Assembly (NCBI RefSeq): GCF_000382365.1
Contig: NZ_KB908228.1
Location: 62,001 to 126,000 of the forward strand
DNA from: Pannonibacter phragmitetus DSM 14782
GTDB taxonomy: Bacteria > Pseudomonadota > Alphaproteobacteria > Rhizobiales > Stappiaceae
Length of the DNA: 64,000 nucleotides
Direction: 5' to 3'
Shown here: positions 1 to 8,128 of the stretch, piece after piece
How the letters are laid out: the number at the start of each line of letters is the position of its first letter
Position numbering within the stretch: the first letter of the stretch is position 1
The notes under the pieces: model-generated
Told to the model about the DNA's origin: nothing
Databases searched by the model: none
Seen by the model: the letters and a program-made list of their open reading frames with translations, nothing else
Made by a program: the position numbers and the translations under genes

Positions 1-1120
1 CCGTCAGCACCGTATGCACATCAAGGAAACCGAGCCCCTCAACCGTGCCCGCCCTGCCCTCTATCCCGTCCGGATCAGCAATGGTGCGCCCCAGCATCTG
101 ATAGCCGCCGCAAAGCCCGATGATGCGCCCGCCGCGCCGGTGATGGGCGGCAAGGTCGATGTCCCAGCCCTGCGCCCGCAAGAAAGCCAGATCCCCCATG
201 GTGGACTTGGTACCAGGCAGCAGCACCACATCCGCATCGCCCGGCAGCGGCTGGCCGGGCTGCACCAGCACCAGCGTCACCCCCGGCTCCTGCCGCAACG
301 GATCGAGATCATCGAAATTTGCGATGCGGGCCAGAACCGGCACGGCGATCTTCACCGGCCCGTTGCCTAGGCCATCCTCAAGTCCCAGCGCGTCTTCGGC
401 CGGCAGCAACCCGGCCCTTGCAAACCACGGCACCACACCGGCAGAGGCCCAGCCCGTGCGGCGGACGATCTCGCCAAGGCCATCATCGAACAGCGACGGA
501 TCCCCCCGGAAGCGGTTGATGAAAAAGGCGCGGATGCGGGCCCGCTCCTCCGGCTCCAGCACCGCATGGGTGCCCACCAGCGAGGCAATTACCCCGCCCC
601 GGTCGATATCCCCGCACAGAAGCACCGGCAGGTCAGCGGCTTGCGCAAAGCCCATGTTGGCAATGTCGCCCTGACGCAGATTGATCTCCGCCGGGCTGCC
701 CGCGCCCTCCACCAGCACAAGATCCGCCTCCTGCGACAGCAGGGCGAAACTCTCCAGCACCTTCGGCAGCAGTTCGGCCTTGCGCGAGCCATATTCGCGC
801 GCCCGCATGGTGCCGAAACGGCGGCCCTGCACAATCACCTGCGCGCCCGTATCCGTCTCCGGTTTCAGCAGCACCGGGTTCATGTGCACAGTGGCCGGCA
901 TGCGGCAGGCCATGGCCTGCAACGCCTGCGCCCGGCCAATCTCGCCGCCATCCGTGGTGACCGCAGCATTGTTCGACATGTTCTGCGGCTTGAAGGGGGC
1001 AACCTTCAGGCCCTGATTGGCAAAGTGGCGGCACAGGCCCGCGACGATCAGGCTCTTGCCCACATTCGATCCCGTGCCCTGCACCATCAGGGCGGGCTTG
1101 CGGATGCCCGCCTGCGCCAT
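1..1120 (-). CDS. cobQ: Cobyric acid synthase CobQ (partial, C-terminus beyond window)
   Basis: Adenosylcobyric acid synthase, which amidates the b, d, e and g side chains of adenosylcobyrinate diamide using glutamine and ATP in cytosolic cobalamin synthesis. I translated the frame from the ATG at 1120; it stays open to position 1 (about 373 codons; the family is usually near 490). A dethiobiotin-synthetase-like ATP motif [10 protein letters not shown] lies at residues 14-23. The amidotransferase nucleophile region [10 protein letters not shown] places the catalytic Cys near residue 337. The C-terminal part of the amidotransferase domain, including the His/Glu partners, is cut off. The start shares one base with the cobO stop (TGATG), so translation is probably coupled. 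It is the last visible gene of the riboswitch-led cob operon. Confidence 0.95.
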   Translation of the reverse strand, partial: MAQAGIRKPALMVQGTGSNVGKSLIVAGLCRHFANQGLKVAPFKPQNMSNNAAVTTDGGEIGRAQALQAMACRMPATVHMNPVLLKPETDTGAQVIVQGRRFGTMRAREYGSRKAELLPKVLESFALLSQEADLVLVEGAGSPAEINLRQGDIANMGFAQAADLPVLLCGDIDRGGVIASLVGTHAVLEPEERARIRAFFINRFRGDPSLFDDGLGEIVRRTGWASAGVVPWFARAGLLPAEDALGLEDGLGNGPVKIAVPVLARIANFDDLDPLRQEPGVTLVLVQPGQPLPGDADVVLLPGTKSTMGDLAFLRAQGWDIDLAAHHRRGGRIIGLCGGYQMLGRTIADPDGIEGRAGTVEGLGFLDVHTVLT

Positions 1121-1761
1121 CAGTATTCCACCCCCGCCTGCGGCTTCACGCCGGAGCGGAAGGGGTGTTTCACCTGTTCCATCTCGGTGACGAGATCGGC
1201 CACCTCGATCAGCTCATCCTTGGCGTTGCGGCCGGTGATGACGACATGCACGTCTTCCGGCTTCTCATCCTTCAGAAACGCCACCACCTCGGCAATGTCG
1301 AGATAATCGTAGCGCAGCACGATGTTCAACTCGTCGCAGAGCACCATCCGGTAGTCACCGCTGGTGATCATCTCCTTGGCCGCATCCCAGGCTTCCTGTG
1401 CCGCAGCAATGTCGCGCTGGCGGTCCTGCGTTTCCCAGGTGAAGCCCTCGCCCATGCGCTTGACAGTGACGAGATCGGCGAAGCGCTCCAGCGCATGGGT
1501 TTCGCCCGTGTCGAGACGGCCCTTGACGAACTGCACCACGCCGACCCGGTGACCGTGACCGAGCGAGCGGAACACCATGCCGAAGCCTGCGGTGGATTTG
1601 CCCTTGCCCTTGCCGGTGTGGACGATGGTCAGGCCCTTCTCGATGGTCTTGGTGGCCATGATCTTGTCGCGCGCCGCCTTCTTCTTGCGCATCTTCTCGG
1701 CATGGCGGGCGTTCACGTCTTCTTCGGTCTGAATCCCGGTGTCGGTCTCGGTCTCGGTCAC
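1120..1761 (-). CDS. cobO: Corrinoid adenosyltransferase CobO/BtuR
   Basis: ATP:co(I)rrinoid adenosyltransferase of the CobO/BtuR (CobA) family, which transfers the 5'-deoxyadenosyl group of ATP to reduced cobalt. It is 213 residues, slightly longer than enteric BtuR because of a polar N-terminal extension. The P-loop GKGKGKST is at about residues 50-57, the conserved [11 protein letters not shown] segment near residue 140, and the family C-terminal end [15 protein letters not shown] is intact. The start codon is GTG; it lies 5 bases downstream of the cobN stop, and the stop overlaps the cobQ start. The order cobN-cobO-cobQ matches consecutive steps of the aerobic pathway: cobalt insertion, adenosylation, amidation. 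Confidence 0.97.
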   Translation of the reverse strand: MTETETDTGIQTEEDVNARHAEKMRKKKAARDKIMATKTIEKGLTIVHTGKGKGKSTAGFGMVFRSLGHGHRVGVVQFVKGRLDTGETHALERFADLVTVKRMGEGFTWETQDRQRDIAAAQEAWDAAKEMITSGDYRMVLCDELNIVLRYDYLDIAEVVAFLKDEKPEDVHVVITGRNAKDELIEVADLVTEMEQVKHPFRSGVKPQAGVEY

Positions 1762-1766
1762 GGCGG

Positions 1767-4700
1767 TCAGGCCCTCATGGCTTGGGATGTGAGCTGGCTG
1801 GAGAGGCCAGCATGGACGGAGTTGCGGCGCGGCGTCCAGAGCCCGCGCCGGATGGCTTCGTCAAAGCGCTGCAGAATATCCTCGTAGGCGGCGGGATTGG
1901 CATGGGCCAGAAACTCCCGCACGGCGGCATCCTCGATATAGGCGGTGTAAAGCTGATCGAAATGATGCTCGCGCACTGCCCTTGTCGTCGCAGCGAAGGC
2001 AAAGAGATAGTCCAGCGTCGCGGCAATCTCGAAGGCGCCCTTGTAGCCGTGGCGCATGACCCCGGCGATCCACTTCGGGTTCGCCGCCCGGCCGCGCACC
2101 ACGCGGGAAATCTCCTCCGACAGCGCCCGCACCACGGGCCGTTCGGGCCGCGAATGATCGGTGTGATAGCTGACGGGCGCCTCCCCCGTCAGCGCCTCGA
2201 CCGTTGCCGCGAGCCCACCCTCAAACTGGTAGTAATCGTCGCTGTCGAGCAGGTCATGCTCGCGGTTGTCCTGATTGTGCAGCACCAGATCGACGCCGCG
2301 CAGGCGCGTCTCGAAGCGCTCGCGCACAGCTTCGCCTTTCGCCCCGCCGCCATAGGCATAGGAGCCCCAGGCGAGGAAGGCATCGGCGAAATCCTCCCGC
2401 CCCTGCCAGATGCCCTCATCCATCAGCGCCTGAAGACCGGCACCATAGGCGCCCGGCATGGAGCCGAACACACGGATGGAAGCCTCGGCAAAGGCATCGT
2501 CCCGGGCAAGCCCCCTCGCCTGCAACTCCGCCCGCTCGGCCCGCACCCGCGCTGCCATCGGGTTGGCGCTTTCCGGCTCGTCAAGCGCGGCCACCGCCCG
2601 CACCGCACTCGTGAACAGGTCCATCTGATGGGGGAAGGCATCGCGGAAGAAGCCGGAGATGCGCAGCGTCACGTCAATGCGCGGACGGCGCAGCTCCGAC
2701 AGGGGCATGATCTCGAAGCCGGTAACACGCCCGGAGCCCGGTTCCCACACCGGCCTTGCGCCGATCAGCGCCAGCGCCTGCGCAATGTCATCGCCGCCGG
2801 TACGCATGTTGGCCGTGCCCCAGCAGGTCAGCACCAGTGCCTTCGGCCACTCGCCCTCATCTTGAAAATAGCGCAGCGCCACTTCCGCCGCCGAGGCCTG
2901 CCCCAGCCGCCAGGCAATCTCGGTCGGCACGGCGCGCACATCGACCGAATAGAAATTCCGTCCCGTCGGCAGCACATCCGGCCGGCCTCTGGTCGGCGCA
3001 CCGGAGGGACCCGGCGGCACGAAACGGCCATCCAGCGCCGCCAGCACCGCCGCCGTTTCCGCAGCTCCTGAGGCTGCGACGGCAGGCTGCAAAGTGGCTT
3101 CAATCTCCTGAAGAACAGACGTTGTTGCAGTCAGTTCAGGACATTTCATTTCCCCGGAGACAAGAAGAACAGCCAGCTTTTCAAGCCGCTCCACCGTGTC
3201 ACCACAAGAACGCCACAGGGCATCGGACATGCCCGCCAGAAGCTCCGGCTTCGGCCCGGCCCAGGGCGTTGAGAAATCGCAGGACAGCGGATCAAACTCC
3301 GGCGCCTCACCAAGAAGATCACGCACCAATGCCCGGATCAGGCTTTCATCCTGCGCCCGGCTTCCACGCGGCACGCGCACCAGCGCCACCAGCAGATCAT
3401 GCAACAGCCGCCCCTGCGGGCTCTCGCCCAGCACATGCAACCCGTCGCGGATCTGCAATTCCTTGAGGTCACACAGATGCGCATCCAGCCGCGCCAGACG
3501 GGTCGTCTCGCACATGTCCGGCGTCAGGCCGATATCCGCATCAAGACCGTGAACGGAAGCAAGCTCCAGAATGTCCCGCGTCAGCACCTTCTGCCGGCGC
3601 GGATCAACACCGCTGGCGAGATAGTACTCATCGAGCAGGTTTTCCATTTCATTGGCAACGCCATAATTTTCGGCCCGCGTCAGCGGCGGCGTCAGATGAT
3701 CGACGATAACGGCAGAGGCCCGCCGCTTGGCCTGCATGCCCTCGCCCGGATCATTGACAATGAAAGGATAGACGTTCGGCACAGGCCCCAGCACGGCTTC
3801 CGGGTAGCATTCTTCGGACAGCGCCAGCGCCTTGCCCGGCAGCCATTCCAGATTGCCATGCTTGCCGAGATGGACGACGGCATCGATACCGGCCACCTCG
3901 CGCAGCCAGATGTAGAAGGCAAAGTAGTTGTGCGGCGGCACCAGATCCGGATCGTGATAGGTCGCCTTGGGGTCGATGTTGTAGCCGCGCGTGGGCTGAA
4001 TGCCGGCATAGACGCTGCCAAAGCGGGTCAGCGGAAGTTCGAAAGCGCCATCGCGCACGGCAGGGTCACCCTCCGGCCCACCCCAGCGCGCCGTCACCTG
4101 TGTCTGCACCGCCTCCGGCAAGGACGCGAAGGCCCTGCGATAATCCGCAAGCGCGAAACGCACATCCACCCGGCGCCCGGCCCGTCCATGGATATCATTG
4201 GTCACGCCCGCCGTCAGATGGGCCATCAGCGTTTCGGAAGTGACCGGCGCATCAACTGGCACGTCATAGCCTGCGTCCCGCAGATCCGCGATCAGCGCCG
4301 CGCAGGAGGCAGGCGTATCCAGCCCCACACCATTGGCAATGCGCCCGTCGCTGTTGGGATAATTCGCCAGCACCAGCGCCACCTTGCGTGCGGCAGCGGG
4401 CTTGCCGCCCAGCTTCGCCCAGTTTGCCGCAAGAGCGGCCACATAGGCCATGCGGCTTTCTTCGGGCCTGAAAAGCACGGGGCGGAACTGGGTGGCGGGA
4501 TCAAGGATGCCTTCTTCCTTGAACGAGACCGCCCGCGTCATCAACCGCCCGTCCAACTCCGGCAGCACCACATGCATGGCCAGATCACGCACCGAGAGCC
4601 CCTGCGTGCTTTCGGCCCAGCCCGCCCGCGAGGAGGAGGAGAAGACCACCTGCAGCACCGGGCGGCCCGGCGCATCCAGCGGTGACGGCTGATGCACGCG

Positions 4701-5522
4701 TCCGCCACTGGAAACGGCAAAGGCCGTCGCATTCAACACCACTGCCGGAGGCAGCGCCTCGAACAGGGCCGACAGCACGGCAGCCGATTCCGCATCCTTC
4801 AGCGAGGCAACGAAGATGGGCAGCACGTTGAGCCCCTGCCCCTCCAGATGACGGCAGAGCGCCTCGGCAGGCGCTGTCTCGCCCGCCTGCACCAGCGCCC
4901 GGTAAAAGACCAGCGCCGCCACGGGCCTTGCCGGATCAGCAAACCCCGCCGTCAGATCATCAAGCCCCGGTGCGGTGTGGCCGGGCAAAAAAATGCCCGC
5001 ACGCGGCAAGGGCGCAGGCAGGGGCGGTTCCCGATCCTTGCCAATGAGATGAGCGCAAAACCTCAGCGCATTGCGGTAATTTTCTGCACCACCTTCAATG
5101 CAATAGCGCCACAGCCGCCGCACGGCGTCCACCGGTACGGTGGAGAGGGCCGCCAGATCCTCGTCCCACTTGTCGCAGCCTGCAAAGACAGCCAGCTGCA
5201 ACCCGCTGCGGTTGACTTCCTCCCGCAGCCGGTCGAGCCCGTAGGACCAGTAGCCCGCTCCACCCAGCAGCCGCAGCACAACAAGCTTTGAACCGGCCAG
5301 CGTCTTTTCCGCGTAAAGATCGACGGAATAGGGATGGGTCAGCGCCAGAATGCTGGCCAGCCGCAGTGACACCTCCCCGCCAAGGGAGGCATGCGCGGCG
5401 GCGAAAGCCGAGAGTTCTGTATCGGCCGCCGACAGGAACACGAGATCAGCCGGATCCTGCGCGAGGTCCACGGCATCACCGCCGTCATCAATTCGCCGGG
5501 TTTGACTTGCGAGGATATGCAT
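1767..5522 (-). CDS. cobN: Aerobic cobaltochelatase subunit CobN
   Basis: Large catalytic subunit of the ATP-dependent aerobic cobaltochelatase CobNST, which inserts Co2+ into hydrogenobyrinate a,c-diamide. With the ATG at 5522 the product is 1251 residues, normal for CobN. I prefer this start because the longer frame only adds 21 poorly conserved residues and an AAAGG-like site sits 8-10 bases upstream. Family landmarks are GKHGNLEWLPGK in the middle and the C-terminal HNQDNREHDLLDSDDYYQ block. CobS and CobT are not in the window. A 106-base gap separates it from cobW, so it could have some independent expression, but the operon orientation is continuous. Confidence 0.97.
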   Translation of the reverse strand: MHILASQTRRIDDGGDAVDLAQDPADLVFLSAADTELSAFAAAHASLGGEVSLRLASILALTHPYSVDLYAEKTLAGSKLVVLRLLGGAGYWSYGLDRLREEVNRSGLQLAVFAGCDKWDEDLAALSTVPVDAVRRLWRYCIEGGAENYRNALRFCAHLIGKDREPPLPAPLPRAGIFLPGHTAPGLDDLTAGFADPARPVAALVFYRALVQAGETAPAEALCRHLEGQGLNVLPIFVASLKDAESAAVLSALFEALPPAVVLNATAFAVSSGGRVHQPSPLDAPGRPVLQVVFSSSSRAGWAESTQGLSVRDLAMHVVLPELDGRLMTRAVSFKEEGILDPATQFRPVLFRPEESRMAYVAALAANWAKLGGKPAAARKVALVLANYPNSDGRIANGVGLDTPASCAALIADLRDAGYDVPVDAPVTSETLMAHLTAGVTNDIHGRAGRRVDVRFALADYRRAFASLPEAVQTQVTARWGGPEGDPAVRDGAFELPLTRFGSVYAGIQPTRGYNIDPKATYHDPDLVPPHNYFAFYIWLREVAGIDAVVHLGKHGNLEWLPGKALALSEECYPEAVLGPVPNVYPFIVNDPGEGMQAKRRASAVIVDHLTPPLTRAENYGVANEMENLLDEYYLASGVDPRRQKVLTRDILELASVHGLDADIGLTPDMCETTRLARLDAHLCDLKELQIRDGLHVLGESPQGRLLHDLLVALVRVPRGSRAQDESLIRALVRDLLGEAPEFDPLSCDFSTPWAGPKPELLAGMSDALWRSCGDTVERLEKLAVLLVSGEMKCPELTATTSVLQEIEATLQPAVAASGAAETAAVLAALDGRFVPPGPSGAPTRGRPDVLPTGRNFYSVDVRAVPTEIAWRLGQASAAEVALRYFQDEGEWPKALVLTCWGTANMRTGGDDIAQALALIGARPVWEPGSGRVTGFEIMPLSELRRPRIDVTLRISGFFRDAFPHQMDLFTSAVRAVAALDEPESANPMAARVRAERAELQARGLARDDAFAEASIRVFGSMPGAYGAGLQALMDEGIWQGREDFADAFLAWGSYAYGGGAKGEAVRERFETRLRGVDLVLHNQDNREHDLLDSDDYYQFEGGLAATVEALTGEAPVSYHTDHSRPERPVVRALSEEISRVVRGRAANPKWIAGVMRHGYKGAFEIAATLDYLFAFAATTRAVREHHFDQLYTAYIEDAAVREFLAHANPAAYEDILQRFDEAIRRGLWTPRRNSVHAGLSSQLTSQAMRA

Positions 5523-5628
5523 CTGGCACGCCTTTATTAGGCTCAGACTGGGTGTGCCTGTCCCCGCGTCCCGCCCCTTGCGCATGATGCGTCAGGAGCG
5601 GGGCGGCGGGGGTCCACACCACGAAGGG

Positions 5629-6774
5629 TCAGGCAGCGCGTCCAGCCGCAGCTGAGGCAAGCGCAGCAGAAACAGCCGCAAGATCCAGCCCCTTCAGACC
5701 GATCACCACCAGCTTGCCGGGTGCCTTGGCACCTGCCGCGAACCAGGCCTCGACACGCGGGCCAACCGCCTGCACCAGCGCAGGCGCGGCCTTGCCGGAG
5801 ACAGTCACCGCGCCCTTGATGCGCAGCACGCCCTTCAGCGCCATCGCCCGCTGCACCACAGCCTCGATGTCCTTCAGCGAGGCAAACTCCGGCGCCATGA
5901 CCACGTGGCTTTCGAAATCGTCATGGTGGTGATCATGATCATCATGGTCATGGTCATGGTCATGGTCATGGTCATGGTCATCATCGTGATCGTGATCGTG
6001 ATCGTGGTCATCATCGTCATGATGGTGGTGATGATGGTGCGCGCGGCGGGCGGCCAGATCATCCTCCGCAGCGGAGGACCGGCCCAGCAGCACATCGATG
6101 GGCAGCGAACCCTTTTCAGCTGCAATGATTTCGACACCGGCGCGCACGTCCTCGGCGATATGCTCGCGGATATGCTCCAGCGCGTGATCATCCACCAGAT
6201 CGGCCTTATTCAGCACCACCAGATCGGCGCAGGCGAGCTGATCGTGGAAGAGTTCCTCCACCGGATTGTCATGATCCAGCGTTTCGTCGGCAGCGCGCTG
6301 CGCGGCAAGGGCCTCCTCATCCAGCACGATCCGCCCTTCGGCAAGAGCTGCCGCATCCAGCACGGTGACGACACCATCCACCGTCACCCGCGTCTTGACG
6401 CTGGGCCAGGTGAAGGCGCGCACCAGCGGCTGGGGCAGCGCGAGGCCCGAGGTCTCGATGACGATGTGATCCGGCGGCGTCTCGCGGGCGAGCAGCATTT
6501 CCATCGCAGGCAGGAAATCATCGGCCACGGTGCAGCAGATGCAGCCGTTGGTCAGCTCCACCACATCATCGGCAGAGCAGGACGGATCGGCGCAGCCATC
6601 CAGCAGCGAGCCGTCAAAGCCCATATCGCCGAACTCATTGACGATCAGCGCAATGCGCCGCCCGCCTGCATTCGTCAGGAGATTGCGGATGAGGGTCGTC
6701 TTGCCCGCCCCCAGAAAGCCGGTAACGATGGTGGCCGGGATCTTGGCCACGGAAGGGGTCTGAAAATCGGTCAT
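5629..6774 (-). CDS. cobW: CobW-family G3E GTPase with His/Asp-rich linker
   Basis: G3E-family GTPase/metallochaperone CobW, thought to deliver cobalt to cobaltochelatase. It is 381 residues. Walker A GFLGAGKTT is at residues 19-27, and the metal-binding CxCC motif (C-I-C-C) at residues 78-81 lies within NGCICCTVADD. The CobW C-terminal domain ends the protein. Between the GTPase and C-terminal domains, at about residues 243-285, is a run made almost only of His and Asp, a likely flexible metal store or sensor. Its start overlaps the cobP stop (ATGA), indicating translational coupling. Position between cobP and cobN supports the CobW rather than the zinc-linked COG0523 subgroup, although sequence alone cannot fix the metal. 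Confidence 0.95.
   Translation of the reverse strand: MTDFQTPSVAKIPATIVTGFLGAGKTTLIRNLLTNAGGRRIALIVNEFGDMGFDGSLLDGCADPSCSADDVVELTNGCICCTVADDFLPAMEMLLARETPPDHIVIETSGLALPQPLVRAFTWPSVKTRVTVDGVVTVLDAAALAEGRIVLDEEALAAQRAADETLDHDNPVEELFHDQLACADLVVLNKADLVDDHALEHIREHIAEDVRAGVEIIAAEKGSLPIDVLLGRSSAAEDDLAARRAHHHHHHHDDDDHDHDHDHDDDHDHDHDHDHDHDDHDHHHDDFESHVVMAPEFASLKDIEAVVQRAMALKGVLRIKGAVTVSGKAAPALVQAVGPRVEAWFAAGAKAPGKLVVIGLKGLDLAAVSAALASAAAGRAA
5917..6045. repeat. Low-complexity CAT/GTC-type simple repeat encoding the CobW His/Asp run
   Basis: A stretch of short repeats (tandem GGTCAT units followed by GTGATC units on the plus strand) encodes the His/Asp linker of CobW in the minus frame. Repeat units are multiples of three bases, so copy-number change would alter linker length without breaking the frame. 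Confidence 0.85.
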
Positions 6775-7343
6775 AGGAAGATATCCGGTTGAGAGGACGG
6801 CTTGAGCAGAAGCGGCAGACCGGCAGCCACGAAGACCACCCGGCCGCAGACGGCAGCAAGCTCCTGATTGAGACGGCCCTGCGCATCGCGGAACTGACGC
6901 GCCATGGCGTTGTCAGGCACGATGCCAAGACCCACTTCATTCGAAACAAAGACAACAGGCGCAGGCAGATAGGGCACAAGCGCGCAAAGCGCCTGCGTGG
7001 CGGCGGCAAGGTCTGCTTCCGCCATCATCAGATTGGTCAGCCAGAGCGTCAGGCAATCAACCAGCACCGCCCGTCCGGGCAAGGCTTCACGCCGGAGCAC
7101 GCCGGTCAGATCCGCGCCGATGCCGGCCTTGTCCTCAATGGTGCGCCACTCTACCCCGCGCCGCGCACGGTGCAGACCGATGCGGGCCTCCATCTCCCCG
7201 TCCCACGCGGCGGAGGTCGCCACATAAACGGGCTCCAGCCTGCTTTCGAGGATCAGCTGCTCTGCATATCTGCTCTTGCCGGAGCGTGCGCCCCCCGTCA
7301 CCAGAACGGAAGACACGGCCCCCTGCCCTTCAGCCTGCGCCAT
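6771..7343 (-). CDS. cobP: Adenosylcobinamide kinase / adenosylcobinamide-phosphate guanylyltransferase
   Basis: Bifunctional CobP (CobU) that phosphorylates adenosylcobinamide and then transfers GMP to it, preparing the nucleotide loop. It is 190 residues. The P-loop GGARSGKS lies at about residues 17-24, and the conserved VSNEVGLGIVPDN segment, typical of the family, lies in the C-terminal third. The ATG at 7343 has no clear Shine-Dalgarno sequence; it sits 3 bases after the TGA of a 32-codon leader ORF in the same frame, which does have a strong ribosome site. Translation may therefore depend on termination-reinitiation. It is the first enzyme gene downstream of the cobalamin riboswitch and overlaps cobW by 4 bases. 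Confidence 0.95.
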   Translation of the reverse strand: MAQAEGQGAVSSVLVTGGARSGKSRYAEQLILESRLEPVYVATSAAWDGEMEARIGLHRARRGVEWRTIEDKAGIGADLTGVLRREALPGRAVLVDCLTLWLTNLMMAEADLAAATQALCALVPYLPAPVVFVSNEVGLGIVPDNAMARQFRDAQGRLNQELAAVCGRVVFVAAGLPLLLKPSSQPDIFL

Positions 7344-7346
7344 GGG

Positions 7347-7445
7347 TCAGCCGCTGGCTTGCGGCATGGCGGCGTCAGGCTCTCTTGCGGACGCGCGGGC
7401 GCGATCCGCCCTGCCATCCGCCCAATTTGGGGGAGTAGAAATCAT
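7347..7445 (-). CDS. Putative 32-codon leader ORF in frame with cobP
   Basis: An ATG at 7445 preceded by GGAGG with 7 bases spacing opens a 32-codon frame (begins MISTPPNWADGR) that ends in TGA at 7349-7347. One codon later, in the same frame, comes the cobP ATG. It lies between the riboswitch and cobP. I recognise no family. It could be a true leader peptide that couples riboswitch control of one ribosome site to cobP, or the remains of a longer cobP N-terminus closed by a stop codon. The ribosome site is the main support. Confidence 0.45.
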   Translation of the reverse strand: MISTPPNWADGRADRARASAREPDAAMPQASG

Positions 7446-7489
7446 GTCCGGTCCTCCGGTCCGCCCACCCGGCGGCCTTGGGGTTGCAA

Positions 7490-7690
7490 CGCATCAGGCC
7501 GGTCTCCTGGCTCGCGGGTCGTCACCTTGCCGCGCCTTCCCGCAAGGACTGGCCTTGCAGTGGCATGAGGCGGCAAGATTCTCCGCTGACAGTTGCGGGG
7601 GCAGCTGCGGCTTTGGAGCCCCGGATTGAGTCGCTCCGCACCGCATTCCCGTTTCATCCCCTTGGGCTTGGCCCGCCGGGGAACCTGATC
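7490..7690 (-). ncRNA. Adenosylcobalamin riboswitch
   Basis: On the minus strand the conserved elements appear in the right order: AGGTTCCC at about 7686-7679, the AACGGGAATGCGGTG block, CTGCCCCCGCAACTGT, TGCCACTG near 7564, GGGAAGGCG, and the B12 box AGCCAGGAGACCGGCC near 7511-7496. It lies directly upstream of the cob operon, so high adenosylcobalamin should lower operon expression. The GGAGG site of the leader ORF at about 7453 is the likely target of control; I did not fold the RNA. Confidence 0.95.
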
Positions 7691-7696
7691 TTCTCC

Positions 7697-7724
7697 TTGT
7701 AACGGCTTGGCGGCAGCGCAGCAA
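7697..7724 (-). promoter_or_regulatory. Candidate promoter of the cob riboswitch operon
   Basis: Minus-strand TTGCTG (7724-7719) and TTACAA (7702-7697) are 16 bases apart and would start the transcript just before the first conserved riboswitch element. The hexamers match a housekeeping promoter only partly, so this is a positional argument. Confidence 0.3.
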
Positions 7725-7885
7725 GGACGCCCTTTGGGCACCTCTGCGGCGCAATCGCCGCCCCCTTATCCCGGGCAATGGGTGCAAGGACCGGCACGGA
7801 TGGGTTATCCACTGGCCCAAGCCGTTGAAAGACCGCAGATTTCCGCCAAAGCCGCCCCTGTGGAAAACTTTCTTGAAGAAAGGGC

Positions 7886-7914
7886 TTGGCAAATGCTCAA
7901 GGCCTTTGTTATAC
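7886..7914 (+). promoter_or_regulatory. Candidate promoter of tRNA-Asn
   Basis: TTGGCA at 7886-7891 and TTATAC at 7909-7914 are separated by 17 bases and precede tRNA-Asn by about 60 bases on the same strand. Good match to a housekeeping sigma promoter. Confidence 0.55.
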
Positions 7915-7974
7915 GCCTCTCACCGACGGCGGCGCACACAGCCGCCACCGCAAAGGGCACTGCCCTTCTGGTGA

Positions 7975-8050
7975 TCCGCGATAGCTCAGTTGGTAGAGCG
8001 TTCGACTGTTAATCGAATGGTCGCAGGTTCGAGTCCTGCTCGCGGAGCCA
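7975..8050 (+). tRNA. tRNA-Asn (anticodon GTT)
   Basis: A 76-base cloverleaf with encoded CCA. Acceptor arms TCCGCGA and TCGCGGA pair perfectly. The D-loop has AGCTCAGTTGGTAGAGC, the anticodon loop reads CTGTTAA with anticodon GTT, and the T-loop has GGTTCGAGTCC. Its own promoter and a following hairpin with a T-run suggest a single-gene transcript. Confidence 0.97.
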
Positions 8051-8076
8051 ACCTTTTCTCCTCCCTGGAAAAATCC

Positions 8077-8105
8077 AAAGCTTGCCCGCAACGGCAGGGC
8101 TTTTT
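8077..8105 (+). terminator. Candidate intrinsic terminator after tRNA-Asn
   Basis: An imperfect hairpin, AAAGCTTGCC pairing with GGCAGGGCTTT with one bulge and some G-T pairs, ends in five T residues, 27 bases after the tRNA. Confidence 0.5.
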
Positions 8106-8128
8106 GCGTTTGTGCGGCAGACTGCGCC

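Noticed and set aside
5917-6045. CRISPR-like or tandem-repeat array
   Set aside because: Units are 6 bases with no spacers and they are translated in the CobW frame.
5905-6792. Plus-strand frame with a Met/Val/Ile run that looks like a membrane segment
   Set aside because: The run is the complement of the His/Asp codons of CobW; it is an artefact of the simple repeat.
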